From positions 1 through 41,392 of the forward strand of contig JBHIBC010000021.1 in assembly GCA_046758905.1 (NCBI GenBank): 41,392 nucleotides of DNA, in the 5' to 3' direction. Each line of letters starts with the position of its first letter. Position 1 is the stretch's first letter. This document shows, in pieces, positions 19,813 to 28,569 of this stretch. Origin of the DNA: JBHIBC01 sp046758905 (GTDB lineage: Bacteria; Acidobacteriota; Polarisedimenticolia; Gp22-AA2). A program made the translations under genes and the position numbers. The notes below the pieces were generated by a model. It had not been told where the DNA came from. It saw nothing but the letters and a program-made list of their open reading frames with translations, and did no database searches.

Positions 19813-21135
19813 TCAGGGATAGAGGCGGTTGAGCGTCCGCGGGAAGGGGATCGTCTCACGCAGGTGCCGGACGCCGCCCACCCAGGCCACGAAGCGTTCC
19901 AGCCCCATCCCGAAGCCGCCGTGCGGGACCGACCCGTAACGCCGGATATCGAGGTACCACCGGAACGCGTCCTCCGGCAGGTCGTGTTCGCGGATCCTCT
20001 TCAGGAGCAGGTCGTGGTCGTGAATCCGCTGGCTCCCTCCGATGATCTCGCCGTAGCCCTCGGGAGCGAGGACGTCGACGCACAGGGCGCGGTCGGGGCG
20101 CTCCGGATCGGGCTGCATGTAGAACGCCTTGAGGGCCGCGGGGAAGTGGGTGATCATCACCGGCCGGTCGAGGGACTCGGTCAGGACGGTCTCGTCGAAC
20201 CCCCCGAGATCGTTGCCCGGCTCGAACGGCGGCGCGTCCTGAGCTCGGGCGCGGGCCGCCACCTCCGGGCGGGTCAGGAGCGCGGCGGCGTCGTCGTACG
20301 TCATGCGGGGGAATGGCTTGCGGATCTTCTCCAGCATCGCGGTGTCGCGCCCGAGCGTGGCGAGCTCGGGAAGACAGCGGTCGAGGACGCGCTCCACCAG
20401 GGCGCAGACGAGATCCTCCGACAGCCGCAGGAGGTCCTCCAGGCCGGAGTAGGCGATCTCCGGCTCGACCATCCAGAACTCGGTCAGGTGGCGCCGGGTC
20501 TTGGATTTCTCCGCCCGGAAGGTGGGGCCGAAGCAATACACTCTGCCGAAGGCCAGGCACGCCGGCTCCAGGTAGAGCTGTCCCGACTGGCTGAGGTAGG
20601 CCTTGCTCCCGAAATAGTCGGTCTCGAACAGGGTCGAGGTCCCCTCGCAGGCGGCCGGCGTCAGGATGGGGGAGTCGATGAGCACGAAGTCGCGCTCGTG
20701 GAAGAAGTCGCGGATCGCCCGGCTGACCTCGCTGCGGATCCGGAGCAGCGCGTGCTGCCTTGAGGAGCGCAGCCAGAGGTGCCGGTGGTCGAGGAGGAAG
20801 TCGGTGCCGTGCTCCTTGGGGCTGATCGGATAGTCCTGGGCCGTCTGGTGAACGGTGATCTCCGTGAGCGACATCTCGTAGCCCCCTGGGGCGCGCGCGT
20901 CGCCGCGGATCCGGCCGGTCACCGTGAGCGACGACTCCTGCGTGACCTTCTGGCAGGCCTCGAAGACCTCCGGGCGGACCTCCGGGCGGACGGCGACGGC
21001 CTGCAGGTAGCCCGAGCCGTCGCGGACCACCAGGAACATCAGCTTCCCCTTCTCGCGCTTGTTGTACAGCCAGCCGCGGACCTCGACCTCGCGCCCCTCG
21101 TGCGCTCCGATATCCCGGATGCTCGCGATCGTCAA
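19813..21135 (-). CDS. asnS: Asparaginyl-tRNA synthetase
   Basis: AsnS charges tRNA-Asn. The 440-residue class IIb synthetase has an N-terminal OB-fold anticodon domain (VEVRGWLYNKREKGKLMF), motif 2 in FRAEKSKTRRHLTEFWMVEPE and motif 3 in GFGMGLERFVAWVGGVRHLRETIPFPR. The HLTEFWMVEPE and IPFPRTLNRLYP segments favour AsnRS over AspRS. The start is a TTG (21133-21135) preceded by GGGAG; it gives a beginning (TIASIRDI) that fits the family. It leads the asnS-rimO-pgpA-ribF operon from the promoter at 21161-21190. Confidence 0.95.
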   Translation of the reverse strand: MTIASIRDIGAHEGREVEVRGWLYNKREKGKLMFLVVRDGSGYLQAVAVRPEVRPEVFEACQKVTQESSLTVTGRIRGDARAPGGYEMSLTEITVHQTAQDYPISPKEHGTDFLLDHRHLWLRSSRQHALLRIRSEVSRAIRDFFHERDFVLIDSPILTPAACEGTSTLFETDYFGSKAYLSQSGQLYLEPACLAFGRVYCFGPTFRAEKSKTRRHLTEFWMVEPEIAYSGLEDLLRLSEDLVCALVERVLDRCLPELATLGRDTAMLEKIRKPFPRMTYDDAAALLTRPEVAARARAQDAPPFEPGNDLGGFDETVLTESLDRPVMITHFPAALKAFYMQPDPERPDRALCVDVLAPEGYGEIIGGSQRIHDHDLLLKRIREHDLPEDAFRWYLDIRRYGSVPHGGFGMGLERFVAWVGGVRHLRETIPFPRTLNRLYP

Positions 21136-21160
21136 CCCCGTTCTCCCGTGGAAGCGCGCA

Positions 21161-21190
21161 ATTATAGGGGCATCGAGTGACGCCGATCAA
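21161..21190 (-). promoter_or_regulatory. Promoter for asnS-rimO-pgpA-ribF
   Basis: A perfect TATAAT (21161-21166, minus strand) follows TTGATC (21185-21190) after 18 bases. The start point would be near 21154 and the leader about 19 bases. The -35 box lies inside the first codons of the divergent glycosyltransferase gene. Confidence 0.7.
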
Positions 21191-22499
21191 GGAAGGGGCG
21201 GGCCCGCCGCACTTCCGGCGGCCTGCCGCCGCGCCCGGGGCCTGGCGCTGGCGCGAGGCCCTGCCGCCGGCCGCTGCGGGGCTGCTGGCCCGCCTGCTGC
21301 TCATCGCGTGGACCTCCCCCCTGGAGCTCTCGCTGGACGAGGCTCGCTTCTGGGACCTCGCGACGCGGCGGATGCACGGGACCGCATTCCTCCCGCCGCT
21401 GTATCCGCTCTACCTCGCGGCGGTCCGCTCCGCCGTCGGCGACAGCGTGACGGTGGTGCGGGTCATCGGGGCGTGTGTCTCGCTGGCCGGCCTGCTCCTG
21501 GTCCACCGCCTCGCGGAGCGCCGCCTCGGGCCGAGGGCGGCAGTGGTCTCCGCCTGGGTCGCCGCTCTCGCGCCGACGCTGGTCTACTACGACGGCCGCA
21601 TCCGGAGCGAGAGCCTGTTCATCCTGCTGCTCCTGCTGTCCGCTCGTCTCTTCCCCGCAGCGGCGGCGGGGCGCCCGGCCCAGTCGCTCGGCGCCGGGTG
21701 CCTTCTGGGGCTCGCACTGCTGCTCAGGCCCGAGTTCCTCCTGCTGCCGTTCCTCCTGGGCGCCGTGGCGATCGGGCGGGGCGGGAGCGCCGCGCTCCGG
21801 GGCGCGGCGCCGCTCTGCGCGGGGCTCCTGCTGGTCCTCGCGCCCTGGGCGGCCCGGAATCGGCTGGTGGTGGGCGTCTGGGCCCCGGTTAGCACCAACG
21901 GCGGCTACAACTTCTGGAAGTCGTTCAACGACATGACCGACGGATCTCAGATCCCGGTCGCCGACTACTCGCTGTGGGACGGGGTGGACGAGCGGGAGAT
22001 GGACCGCGTCGGCTACCGTGAGGGGTGGCGCTACGTGCGGGCCCGTCCGGTCCGCAGCGTGCTGCTGGTCCCGGCCAAGTGGGCTCACCTGTTCGGTCCC
22101 GAGAGGGATTTCCTGTCGGACGTCCGGCGCCGCCGTTTCCCGCGCCGCGCCCTGTGGGTCGACCTCGGCTTTGGCCTCGCGCAGAACCTCTCCTGGCTGC
22201 TGATCCTGTCGCTCGGCCTGCTGGCGCTGATCGGTCCGGCGCGCGATTCCTGCAAGGACTTCACGGTGGCGTTTCTGGCCAACCTGCTCCTGATCCACGC
22301 GGTCTTCTTCGGCGACGGCCGGTTTCACGTGCCCCTGATCCCGCTCCTGTGCGTCGCGCTGCCGGAGGCGTGGGACGGAAGTCGCAGGCCGGCGCGGCGC
22401 CTCGCCCTGCTGGGCCTGGCGCTGATCCTGGAGGTCTCCTGCTGGGCGGCGATCCTGCTCCGCGACCGGGCGCGGATCGGCTCGATCTGGAGCCCGTGA
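21177..22499 (+). CDS. GT39/PMT_2-type integral membrane glycosyltransferase
   Basis: The 440-residue protein has about ten hydrophobic segments and the layout of a GT-C glycosyltransferase. After the first helix the loop SLDEARFWDLATRRMHG carries the acidic DE motif expected of the family, followed by FLPPLYPLYLAA. Such enzymes use polyprenyl-phosphate sugars at the outer face of the inner membrane to modify lipid A, glycolipids or proteins. The donor and acceptor cannot be told here. The start is a GTG with AGGGG at 21166-21170. Its stop overlaps the next gene as GTGA. It diverges from asnS. Confidence 0.85.
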   Translation: MTPIKEGAGPPHFRRPAAAPGAWRWREALPPAAAGLLARLLLIAWTSPLELSLDEARFWDLATRRMHGTAFLPPLYPLYLAAVRSAVGDSVTVVRVIGACVSLAGLLLVHRLAERRLGPRAAVVSAWVAALAPTLVYYDGRIRSESLFILLLLLSARLFPAAAAGRPAQSLGAGCLLGLALLLRPEFLLLPFLLGAVAIGRGGSAALRGAAPLCAGLLLVLAPWAARNRLVVGVWAPVSTNGGYNFWKSFNDMTDGSQIPVADYSLWDGVDEREMDRVGYREGWRYVRARPVRSVLLVPAKWAHLFGPERDFLSDVRRRRFPRRALWVDLGFGLAQNLSWLLILSLGLLALIGPARDSCKDFTVAFLANLLLIHAVFFGDGRFHVPLIPLLCVALPEAWDGSRRPARRLALLGLALILEVSCWAAILLRDRARIGSIWSP

Positions 22500-23442
22500 G
22501 CGCTCACCCCTTGCGCCGGCACCCCGCCCGCGCGCCGCAGGGGCTGGTGGTGCGGCGCTGCACCGCCGCGGACCGGGCGCGGCTGCGCGAGCTCGGTCAT
22601 TCCCCCGGCGCGGTCCGGGCGCTGGCGCCGACTCTCGTGGAGCGCCTGGAGTGGGCGGGCCGAGGGGCCCGCATCGCCGGCCTGGTTGCCCAAGAAGGCG
22701 GGCGGATCCTGGGAGCGTGCAGTTCGTCGGCAGCCGCCGGGATCCCGGGACCTGGCTGTTCGGGCACTGGCGCGTGGCGGCCGGGCTGCGGCGCGCCGGC
22801 GTCGGCCGAATCCTCCTGCGCGACGGGCTCCGACTGTTGCCGGAGATCCGCCGCCTCTACTCGTACGTCGACCGGGGGAACGGCGCGTCGATGGCAGCGC
22901 ACGCCCGCCTGGGGTTCGAGGCGGCCCCGGAGATCCGCGGCAGCGCGACCCTCGCGGCCCTGTCGAGGATCGGCCCCGCGTCGCCGCCGCTCGGCGCGCG
23001 CCGCGTGCGCCGGCGGGAGCGCCCCGATCTCTTCCCCCTGTACCGGCGCGCGGTGGGCCCCCTCTGGATGCGGCTGTTTCCCGGGATCGATCGGCGGAAC
23101 TATCTCCGCCGGGGAGCCGGCCTGCCCGACGGCCGCGGCCCGCTCTCCGGCCTGCTGCCCGGCGCACTCGTCCGGGTCCTGGCGCTCGGGCCGGACGGCG
23201 ACGCCGTCGGGCTCGTCGTTCAGCGGGGCGGGAGGATGATCTTCTTCCTGGACCCGGGGGCCTGCTGCCCCGGACTTCTGGCCCGCGCGGCGCTGCGGAT
23301 GATCGGGATGCGTGTCCCGCGGGACGGGGAGGTCGACCTGCGCGGGCTGAGCGCCGACCTCGCGGCCCGCCCCGGGCCGATCGCCGCCCGGGTGCTGATG
23401 GGGATGCCGGACGCGGGGCGGCTGCGCGACGCTCCGCCGTAA
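22496..23442 (+). pseudogene. GNAT N-acetyltransferase interrupted by a single-base frameshift
   Basis: Two adjacent frames encode the two halves of one acetyltransferase. The first half starts at a GTG (22496) that overlaps the preceding stop and runs through VVRRCTAADRARLRELG to GGRILGA. The second half, in another frame, begins VQFVGSRRDPGTWLFG, carries motif A in LRRAGVGRILLRDGLRLL and the typical VDRGNGASMAAHARLGFE, and ends at 23442. Adding one G at about 22716-22718 (GGAGCGTGCAG to GGAGCGGTGCAG) joins them exactly as GRILGAVQFVGS, giving about 315 residues. This is a recent deletion, a sequencing or assembly error, or a recoded gene. Codon use is intact on both sides, so decay is recent if real. 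The region after about residue 160 may be a second, divergent GNAT-like domain. Confidence 0.85.
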
Positions 23443-23443
23443 A

Positions 23444-23468
23444 GCCGGGGGGGCGGGCGCCCTCCGGC
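23444..23468. terminator. Hairpin between convergent genes
   Basis: GCCGGGGGG (23444-23452) pairs with CCCTCCGGC (23460-23468) over nine positions with one G-U, around a seven-base loop. It fills the gap between the GNAT gene and the EF-G paralogue. No T tract follows. Confidence 0.45.
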
Positions 23469-23469
23469 G

Positions 23470-25569
23470 CTAGTCCCCGGCCCCCTTCGCCTCCTTGGCG
23501 GCTCTCTGGGCGCTGATGATCTTGTCCCTCAGGTGGGCCGGGACTTCGTCGTAGTGGGACATCGTCATGCGATAGGAGCCGCGCCCGCCGGTGATCGACT
23601 TGAGCGTCGAGGCGTAGGCCAGCATCTCGGCGAAGGGCACCTGGGCCCGGATCACCTGGTTGGAGCCGGAGGAGGTCATCCCCTGCACGCGGCCGCGGCG
23701 CGAGTTCAGGTCGCCCATGATGTCGCCCATGAACTGTTCGGGGGTGACGATCTCCACGTTCATGATCGGCTCGAGCAGCGTCGGGCCGGCGCGCTCCATC
23801 GCCTTCTTGAAGGCCAGGGAGCCAGCGATCTTGAAGGCGATGTCGGAGGAGTCGACCGAGTGGTAGGAGCCGTCGTACAGGACCACCCGGAAGTCGACCA
23901 CCGGGAATCCGGCCAGGTAGCCCTGCATCCGGGCCTCCTGGATTCCCTTCTCGACGGATGGGATGAAGTTCCTCGGTATGGCGCCGCCGAAGATCTCGTC
24001 CACGAATTCGAAGCCGCCTCCGCGCGGCAGCGGCTCCAGGCGGATGTGGCAGTCGCCGTATTGGCCGTGGCCGCCGGTCTGCTTCTTGTGCCTGCCCTGG
24101 GCCTCCGATTTCCTCTTGATGGTCTCGAGGTAGGCGACCTTCGGCGGGTGGAGGATCGCGTCGACCCCGAACTTCTTCTTCATCTTGGCGAGGGCGGCCT
24201 CCACGTGCAGGTCGCTAGTGCCCGAGATCAGCAGCTCGTGGGTCTGCGGGTCGCGACGGAAGGAGAGGGTCGGGTCCTCCTCGATCAAGCGCTGCAGCGA
24301 GGCCGAGATCTTCTCCTCGTCCCCGCGCGACTTCGGCTCGATCGCGAACGAGATGGAGGGCTCGGGGAAGCTCACCCGCGGGTAAGCGATCGGTTGCCCC
24401 TTGTCGACGAGGGTGTCGCCGGTCGCGGTCTCCTTGAGCTTCGCCACCGCCCCGATGTCGCCGGTGCGGACCTCCCCGACCGGCTTCGTCTCCTTCCCCT
24501 GCATCGTCAGCAGGGAACCGAGCCGCTCCTGGGCGCTCCGGCGCACGTTGAGCAGGCTCGAGTCGGACTTCATCACCCCCGAGTAGACGCGGAACAGGGA
24601 CACCTTCCCCGAGTAGGGGTCGGCGATCGTCTTGAACACGTACGCGGAACAGGGCTCCTCCACCGCGCCCCTCCGTTCCACCTCCGCGCCGCTCCCGGGG
24701 TCCTGACCCCTGTAAGGGCCGCGCTCGCCCGGGTGGGGCAGGTGGGTCACGATGGCGTCCAGGATCGGGTGGGCGCCGATGTTGCGCGACGCCGAGGCGC
24801 AGAAGACCGGGAACAGCTTGCGCTCCTTGACGCCCCGCGTCAGCCCCGCGACCAGGTCCCCTTCCGACAGCTCCCCGCTCTCGAAGAACTTCTCCATGAG
24901 GCCGTCGTCGACCTCCGCGACCATCTCCATCAGCTTCTCACGGGCCTCCTTCACCGCCGCATCGAGATCGCCCGGGACATCGGCCGTCTCGTGCCTCCCG
25001 CTCTCGTCCATCTGGTAGACGGTGGCCCTGCGCGACAGCAGGTCGACGACGCCCGAGAAGCCCTTCTCGGTCCCGATCGGCAGCTGCACCGGGACCGCCG
25101 TCCTGCCGAACGAGGCGGCGATCGACTCCATGGCGCGCTGCAGCGACGCGTTGTCCCGGTCCAGCTTGTTCACCACGAGGATGCGGGGCAGGTCGAACTC
25201 CTGCGCATACCCCCAGGCCTCCTCGGTCTGCACCTCCACCCCCGCGACGGCGTCCACCACCACCAGGGCCGCGTCCAGGACACGCAGCGCGGCCTTGGCG
25301 TCGGCGATGAACGCCCCGTATCCGGGCGTGTCCACGACGTTCAGCTTGGTCCTCTTCCACTCCAGGTGGCACAGGGCGGAGGAGATCGAGACCTTGCGGG
25401 CGATCTCCTCGTCGTCGAAGTCGGTCACCGCGGTGCCCTGGTCCACCTTGCCCAGACGGTTAACCATTCCGGAGCAGAAGAGGAAGGCGGAGACGAGGCT
25501 CGTCTTCCCGGAGGAGCCGTGACCGATGACGCCGACGTTGCGGATGTCGGAGATCTCGTAGACCTTCAT
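23470..25569 (-). CDS. Elongation factor G paralogue (EF-G2-like translational GTPase)
   Basis: The 699-residue protein has all EF-G domains. The G domain shows G1 as GHGSSGKT (16-23) instead of the usual AHIDAGKT, G3 DTPG (80-83) and G4 NKLD (134-137). The switch-I/G2 segment reads ARKVSI (57-62) where canonical EF-G has RGITI. Domain IV contains KQTGGHGQYGDCHIRLEP and domain V GDIMGDLNSRRGRVQGM. The changes in G1 and G2 place it with the second EF-G type, whose members in some bacteria act in ribosome recycling or have unclear roles. The true start is the ATG at 25567-25569; the open frame upstream is a shadow. It has its own strong promoter with a leader of about 100 bases. Confidence 0.9.
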   Translation of the reverse strand: MKVYEISDIRNVGVIGHGSSGKTSLVSAFLFCSGMVNRLGKVDQGTAVTDFDDEEIARKVSISSALCHLEWKRTKLNVVDTPGYGAFIADAKAALRVLDAALVVVDAVAGVEVQTEEAWGYAQEFDLPRILVVNKLDRDNASLQRAMESIAASFGRTAVPVQLPIGTEKGFSGVVDLLSRRATVYQMDESGRHETADVPGDLDAAVKEAREKLMEMVAEVDDGLMEKFFESGELSEGDLVAGLTRGVKERKLFPVFCASASRNIGAHPILDAIVTHLPHPGERGPYRGQDPGSGAEVERRGAVEEPCSAYVFKTIADPYSGKVSLFRVYSGVMKSDSSLLNVRRSAQERLGSLLTMQGKETKPVGEVRTGDIGAVAKLKETATGDTLVDKGQPIAYPRVSFPEPSISFAIEPKSRGDEEKISASLQRLIEEDPTLSFRRDPQTHELLISGTSDLHVEAALAKMKKKFGVDAILHPPKVAYLETIKRKSEAQGRHKKQTGGHGQYGDCHIRLEPLPRGGGFEFVDEIFGGAIPRNFIPSVEKGIQEARMQGYLAGFPVVDFRVVLYDGSYHSVDSSDIAFKIAGSLAFKKAMERAGPTLLEPIMNVEIVTPEQFMGDIMGDLNSRRGRVQGMTSSGSNQVIRAQVPFAEMLAYASTLKSITGGRGSYRMTMSHYDEVPAHLRDKIISAQRAAKEAKGAGD

Positions 25570-25677
25570 GCGCGGGTACCCTCCGGACGACGGGCAGGTG
25601 TCCCGGGAGGGCCCGCGGGACGCTCGGCCCCGCCGATCTGATCGCGCAGCGGCGCGTGCGAGGTAAGACGAAACGCG

Positions 25678-25707
25678 ACTATAGCACAGGATTTTCGAGG
25701 GGGACAA
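25678..25707 (-). promoter_or_regulatory. Promoter for the EF-G paralogue
   Basis: On the minus strand TTGTCC (25702-25707) is followed after 18 bases by TATAGT (25678-25683), which is preceded by TGC to form an extended -10. It lies in an AT-rich island. The start point is near 25671. Confidence 0.7.
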
Positions 25708-25736
25708 CGAGGGAGGGACGGGCGCTCCGCGCGGCG

Positions 25737-26243
25737 CTAGGCGCCGGACCGGACCTCGTCGTAGACCTGCTGGATCAACCCCTTTACGGCCGGACAGTTG
25801 GGGTCGTTGACGTGACAGCGGGCGAGGGTGTCGTTCTTGCACCCGCAGGTGCACATCTCGCTGTTGACGCGCTGCAGAAACTTCTCGCGCTGCCGCCGGC
25901 TGAGCTTCGAGAGGTCGAAGCCGGGCAGATCGGCATAATAGTTGGCGACGGCGACGATCGGCGCGGTGTTGGTGGCGGCCGGCACGCCGACGACGGCGCC
26001 CGCCGCGCGCGAGGGCTCGAACGGCTCGGGGTTCTGCGCTGCGGCCTCGGCCTTCCGGTCGGCCGCGGCCGCCGGCTCCGCCGACTCGGCCGTCCCGTCC
26101 TCCGTCGCCGGTGTGGACTCGGTGACGGCGGCCGGCTCCGCCGGCGCCTCCCTCCCGCCCGACGTCCCGGAGCAAGCGCACACGAGCGCGGCGCACGTGA
26201 GGCCGAGGAGGACCGTTCCGGTTCGGCTGCTCAGCGTGTCCAC
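25737..26243 (-). CDS. Lipoprotein with a CTCGC cysteine motif
   Basis: The 168-residue product starts with a signal sequence (LLGLTCAALVCACSG) whose Cys near residue 24 fits a lipobox. An Ala/Glu/Pro-rich linker (about 28-85) follows. The C-terminal 70 residues are compact and conserved-looking: LSRRQREKFLQRVNSEMCTCGCKNDTLARCHVNDPNCPAVK. The CTCGC-x8-C-x6-C arrangement resembles the PCYCGC-motif proteins and a segment I recall next to thioredoxin-like domains in periplasmic proteins. It may bind metal or take part in thiol chemistry, but this is inference. The start is a GTG with GGAGG rather far upstream (13 bases). It has its own promoter at 26297-26325. Confidence 0.85.
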   Translation of the reverse strand: MDTLSSRTGTVLLGLTCAALVCACSGTSGGREAPAEPAAVTESTPATEDGTAESAEPAAAADRKAEAAAQNPEPFEPSRAAGAVVGVPAATNTAPIVAVANYYADLPGFDLSKLSRRQREKFLQRVNSEMCTCGCKNDTLARCHVNDPNCPAVKGLIQQVYDEVRSGA

Positions 26244-26296
26244 GAGATCTTCTTGACCTCCGGGTCGGGAGCCCGGCGGGTGCCGGGCGAGGCAGA

Positions 26297-26325
26297 AGTC
26301 TAACGTCCGGCTCCACCCAAGTCAA
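26297..26325 (-). promoter_or_regulatory. Promoter for the CTCGC lipoprotein
   Basis: On the minus strand TTGACT (26320-26325), a 17-base spacer and TAGACT (26297-26302) form a standard promoter. The start point would be near 26290, about 45 bases before the GTG. Confidence 0.65.
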
Positions 26326-26376
26326 GCAAGGGCGCCCATGGCGCCCCGGCGGGCAGCCCCCGGCCGGCCGAAGCCC

Positions 26377-26382
26377 TATAAT
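26377..26382 (+). promoter_or_regulatory. Possible -10 box for the nucleotidyltransferase gene
   Basis: A perfect TATAAT occurs about 80 bases before the ATG at 26464. No -35 match is visible at the right distance, so this is a weak call. The rest of the 26244-26463 gap holds only the divergent lipoprotein promoter and a short GGCGCC repeat. Confidence 0.35.
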
Positions 26383-26463
26383 GCGGTCGCCGTGCCCGCA
26401 CGGCGTCTCGGCGACACACCCGGGCCCCGGCGGGCGGACCGGAGCTTCGAGCGCGGACCTGCC

Positions 26464-27540
26464 ATGAGTCCCACAGGAGTGTCGCTCCCGCTGCAGCGGT
26501 CGATCCTGTCGCTCCTCCGCCGGGAGCTTCCGGGCGGGGATTTCCCGCCCGCGGAGATCGACGCGGCGCTCAAGCACTTCGAGTGCGGCGGCTACCTGCA
26601 TGGTATCTGGTCGAGGGGGGCGGGCCGCCCCGCGCTGCCGGACGGCTGGAGCGCGGCGCTGGCGCGGGCGCACCGCAGGACGGCCGTCGACAACCTGGGC
26701 GCGCTGGCCCAGTTCCGGCAGGTCGGGCGGAGGCTGCGGGAGGCCGGGATCCCGTTCATCGTCCTGAAGGGTGCGGACTACCTGCTCGATCTCTACGACG
26801 ATCCCGCGGCCCGCTTCCTCACCGACATCGACCTGCTCATCCGGCCGGCCGACATCGGCGGGGTAGCCCGGAGCCTCAGGGAGGGGGGGTACGAAGTCAT
26901 CCAAGGGCCGCTCTACCCCGAGGATCGACGATTCGAGGTCGTGCGTCCGGGGCCGTCCGGCTGCCGCTTCGAATTCCACTGGTGGATCGGCCTGCCCCGA
27001 CGGACCCGCATCGACCAGGAGGAGGTCTGGAGGCGCTCCCGTCCGTGCGCGGTGGAGGAGATCCCGTGCCGGCGTCTCGCGGTCGAGGACGCGTTCCTGT
27101 TCCACGCCGCCCACCTGGCAGACCACTATTTCGGTCCGTCGCTCAAATGGGTGGTGGACCTGCGCCAGATGCTCAGACGCCGGAAGCCGGACGCCGCCGT
27201 CCTGGCGGAGCGGAGCAGGCAGTGGGGCGTGCGCATCGCGCTCTACCTGTCGCTGCGATATGTCGACAAGTTGTTTCCCGGCGAGGTCCCGCCGGCCCTC
27301 CAGGCGGCCGTGACGCCGTCGCGCCTGCGGTGCGGACTTTTGGCACGGTATTACGACCATCGGCCCGTGGGCTTTATCGATGCGGCCCGCGCGCCCCTCT
27401 CCCGCGCCCTCCTGCGGGTCCTGATGATCGATCGCGTCTCCGACGCCGCGCGGCTGTCGCTCGGGGTGGCGGCGCGCCCGGCGGCGCGAGCCCTCGGACG
27501 GGCCGTCGGGACCGCGCGGCCCCCCTGGGAACGGACCTGA
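26464..27540 (+). CDS. Nucleotidyltransferase-fold protein (NTP_transf_5-like)
   Basis: The 358-residue protein contains FIVLKGADYLLDLYDDPAARFLTDIDLLIRP at about residues 95-125. This is the hallmark of the uncharacterised nucleotidyltransferase family, in which the DIDLL aspartates bind metal. A His-rich helix follows (VEDAFLFHAAHLADHYFG with KWVVDLRQ), as in family members. The biochemical role is unknown; relatives occur near exopolysaccharide and peptide-modification genes, neither of which is here. The frame is open to 26338, but the ATG at 26464 begins the conserved part and lies after the likely promoter. It stands alone between the divergent lipoprotein and the nfo promoter. Confidence 0.82.
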   Translation: MSPTGVSLPLQRSILSLLRRELPGGDFPPAEIDAALKHFECGGYLHGIWSRGAGRPALPDGWSAALARAHRRTAVDNLGALAQFRQVGRRLREAGIPFIVLKGADYLLDLYDDPAARFLTDIDLLIRPADIGGVARSLREGGYEVIQGPLYPEDRRFEVVRPGPSGCRFEFHWWIGLPRRTRIDQEEVWRRSRPCAVEEIPCRRLAVEDAFLFHAAHLADHYFGPSLKWVVDLRQMLRRRKPDAAVLAERSRQWGVRIALYLSLRYVDKLFPGEVPPALQAAVTPSRLRCGLLARYYDHRPVGFIDAARAPLSRALLRVLMIDRVSDAARLSLGVAARPAARALGRAVGTARPPWERT

Positions 27541-27562
27541 CGGCCGGCGGGAACCTCGTTGA

Positions 27563-27592
27563 TTGACCCTCCCGAACCACGGGTGGTACGCT
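27563..27592 (+). promoter_or_regulatory. Promoter for the nfo-queuosine-lpxH series
   Basis: TTGACC (27563-27568), an 18-base spacer and TACGCT (27587-27592) preceded by TGG form an extended -10 promoter. The spacer contains an inverted repeat, ACCAC (27576-27580) and GTGGT (27583-27587), that could bind a regulator. Confidence 0.5.
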
Positions 27593-27651
27593 ACCTTCAG
27601 GCCGCGGCCGGCCGCGAGGCCGGCGCGGCGGCGCATCGGAGGGGGTGCGGC

Positions 27652-28569
27652 GTGGCGGCGAGCGGGTCGGTGCGGCCCGTCCGGTGGACCATCCCGAGAC
27701 GGCCGCTCGGGGCCCACATGTCGATCGCGGGCGGCCACGATCGCGCCCTTCAGCGCGGCGCGGCGATCGGCTGCAGCGCCATCCAGCTGTTCACCAAGAG
27801 CAGCAACCAATGGGCCGCGAAGCCGCTCAGCGACGAGGGCGCGGCCCGGTTCCGCGCGGAGCGCCGGCGGTCGGGCATCGAGAGGGTCGTCGCGCACGAC
27901 TCGTACCTGATCAACCTCTGCTCGCCGGACCGGGCCCTGTGGCGCCGGTCCATCGAGGCCTGCGCCCTGGAGCTGGAGCGCTGCGCCCGGCTCGGGATCC
28001 CGTGGCTGGTGACCCACCCCGGCGGACACATGGGGAGGGGGGAGGAGTACGGGGTGCGCCGCATGGCCGAGGCGATCGACGCAATCCACGAGCGGGTCCC
28101 GGCTAAGGCCGCCTCCCTGGCGCTTGAGACCACCGCGGGCCAGGGGACGGTGATCGGCTACCGTTTCGAGCAGATCGCCGCGATCATCGCGCGTGCGCGG
28201 GACGGGGAGCGCGTCGGCGTGTGCCTGGACACCTGCCACGTGTTCGCGGCCGGGTACGACATCCGCACGCCGGCCGCGTACCGGGAGACCATGCGACGGC
28301 TGGACGGGGAGATCGGCCTGGACCGGCTGTGTGCGGTACACGTCAACGACTCGAAGAGGGAGATGGGCTCACGGGTGGACCGCCACGAGCACATCGGCAG
28401 GGGGTCCCTCGGGCTCGACGCCTTCCGGTCGCTGATGAACGACCCGCGGCTCGTCGACCTGCCACTGCTGCTCGAGACGCCTAAGGGGAACGACTGCCGG
28501 GAGGACGTGGAGAACCTCACCACGCTGATCCGGCTGGTGGGCCGGCCCGCGGCGGGGGCCCGGGCGTGA
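27652..28569 (+). CDS. nfo: Endonuclease IV (apurinic/apyrimidinic endonuclease)
   Basis: Nfo cuts DNA at abasic sites and trims blocked 3' ends with three zinc ions. The 305-residue product begins its fold at PLGAHMSIAGG. Metal-site motifs follow: the Glu in LALETTAGQGTVIG, GVCLDTCHVFAAGYDI, and HVNDSKREMGSRVDRHEHIG. The length is slightly above the usual 280 because of the N-terminus. I chose the GTG at 27652, since GGAGGGGG (27638-27645) precedes it; the frame is open further up without such a site. The stop overlaps queE as GTGA. It opens a run of eight tightly packed genes. Confidence 0.95.
   Translation: MAASGSVRPVRWTIPRRPLGAHMSIAGGHDRALQRGAAIGCSAIQLFTKSSNQWAAKPLSDEGAARFRAERRRSGIERVVAHDSYLINLCSPDRALWRRSIEACALELERCARLGIPWLVTHPGGHMGRGEEYGVRRMAEAIDAIHERVPAKAASLALETTAGQGTVIGYRFEQIAAIIARARDGERVGVCLDTCHVFAAGYDIRTPAAYRETMRRLDGEIGLDRLCAVHVNDSKREMGSRVDRHEHIGRGSLGLDAFRSLMNDPRLVDLPLLLETPKGNDCREDVENLTTLIRLVGRPAAGARA

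Noticed and set aside
26331..26345. GGCGCC-CAT-GGCGCC repeat as an operator
   Set aside because: GGCGCC is itself palindromic and common in GC-rich DNA. It lies upstream of the lipoprotein -35 box without any other supporting signal.
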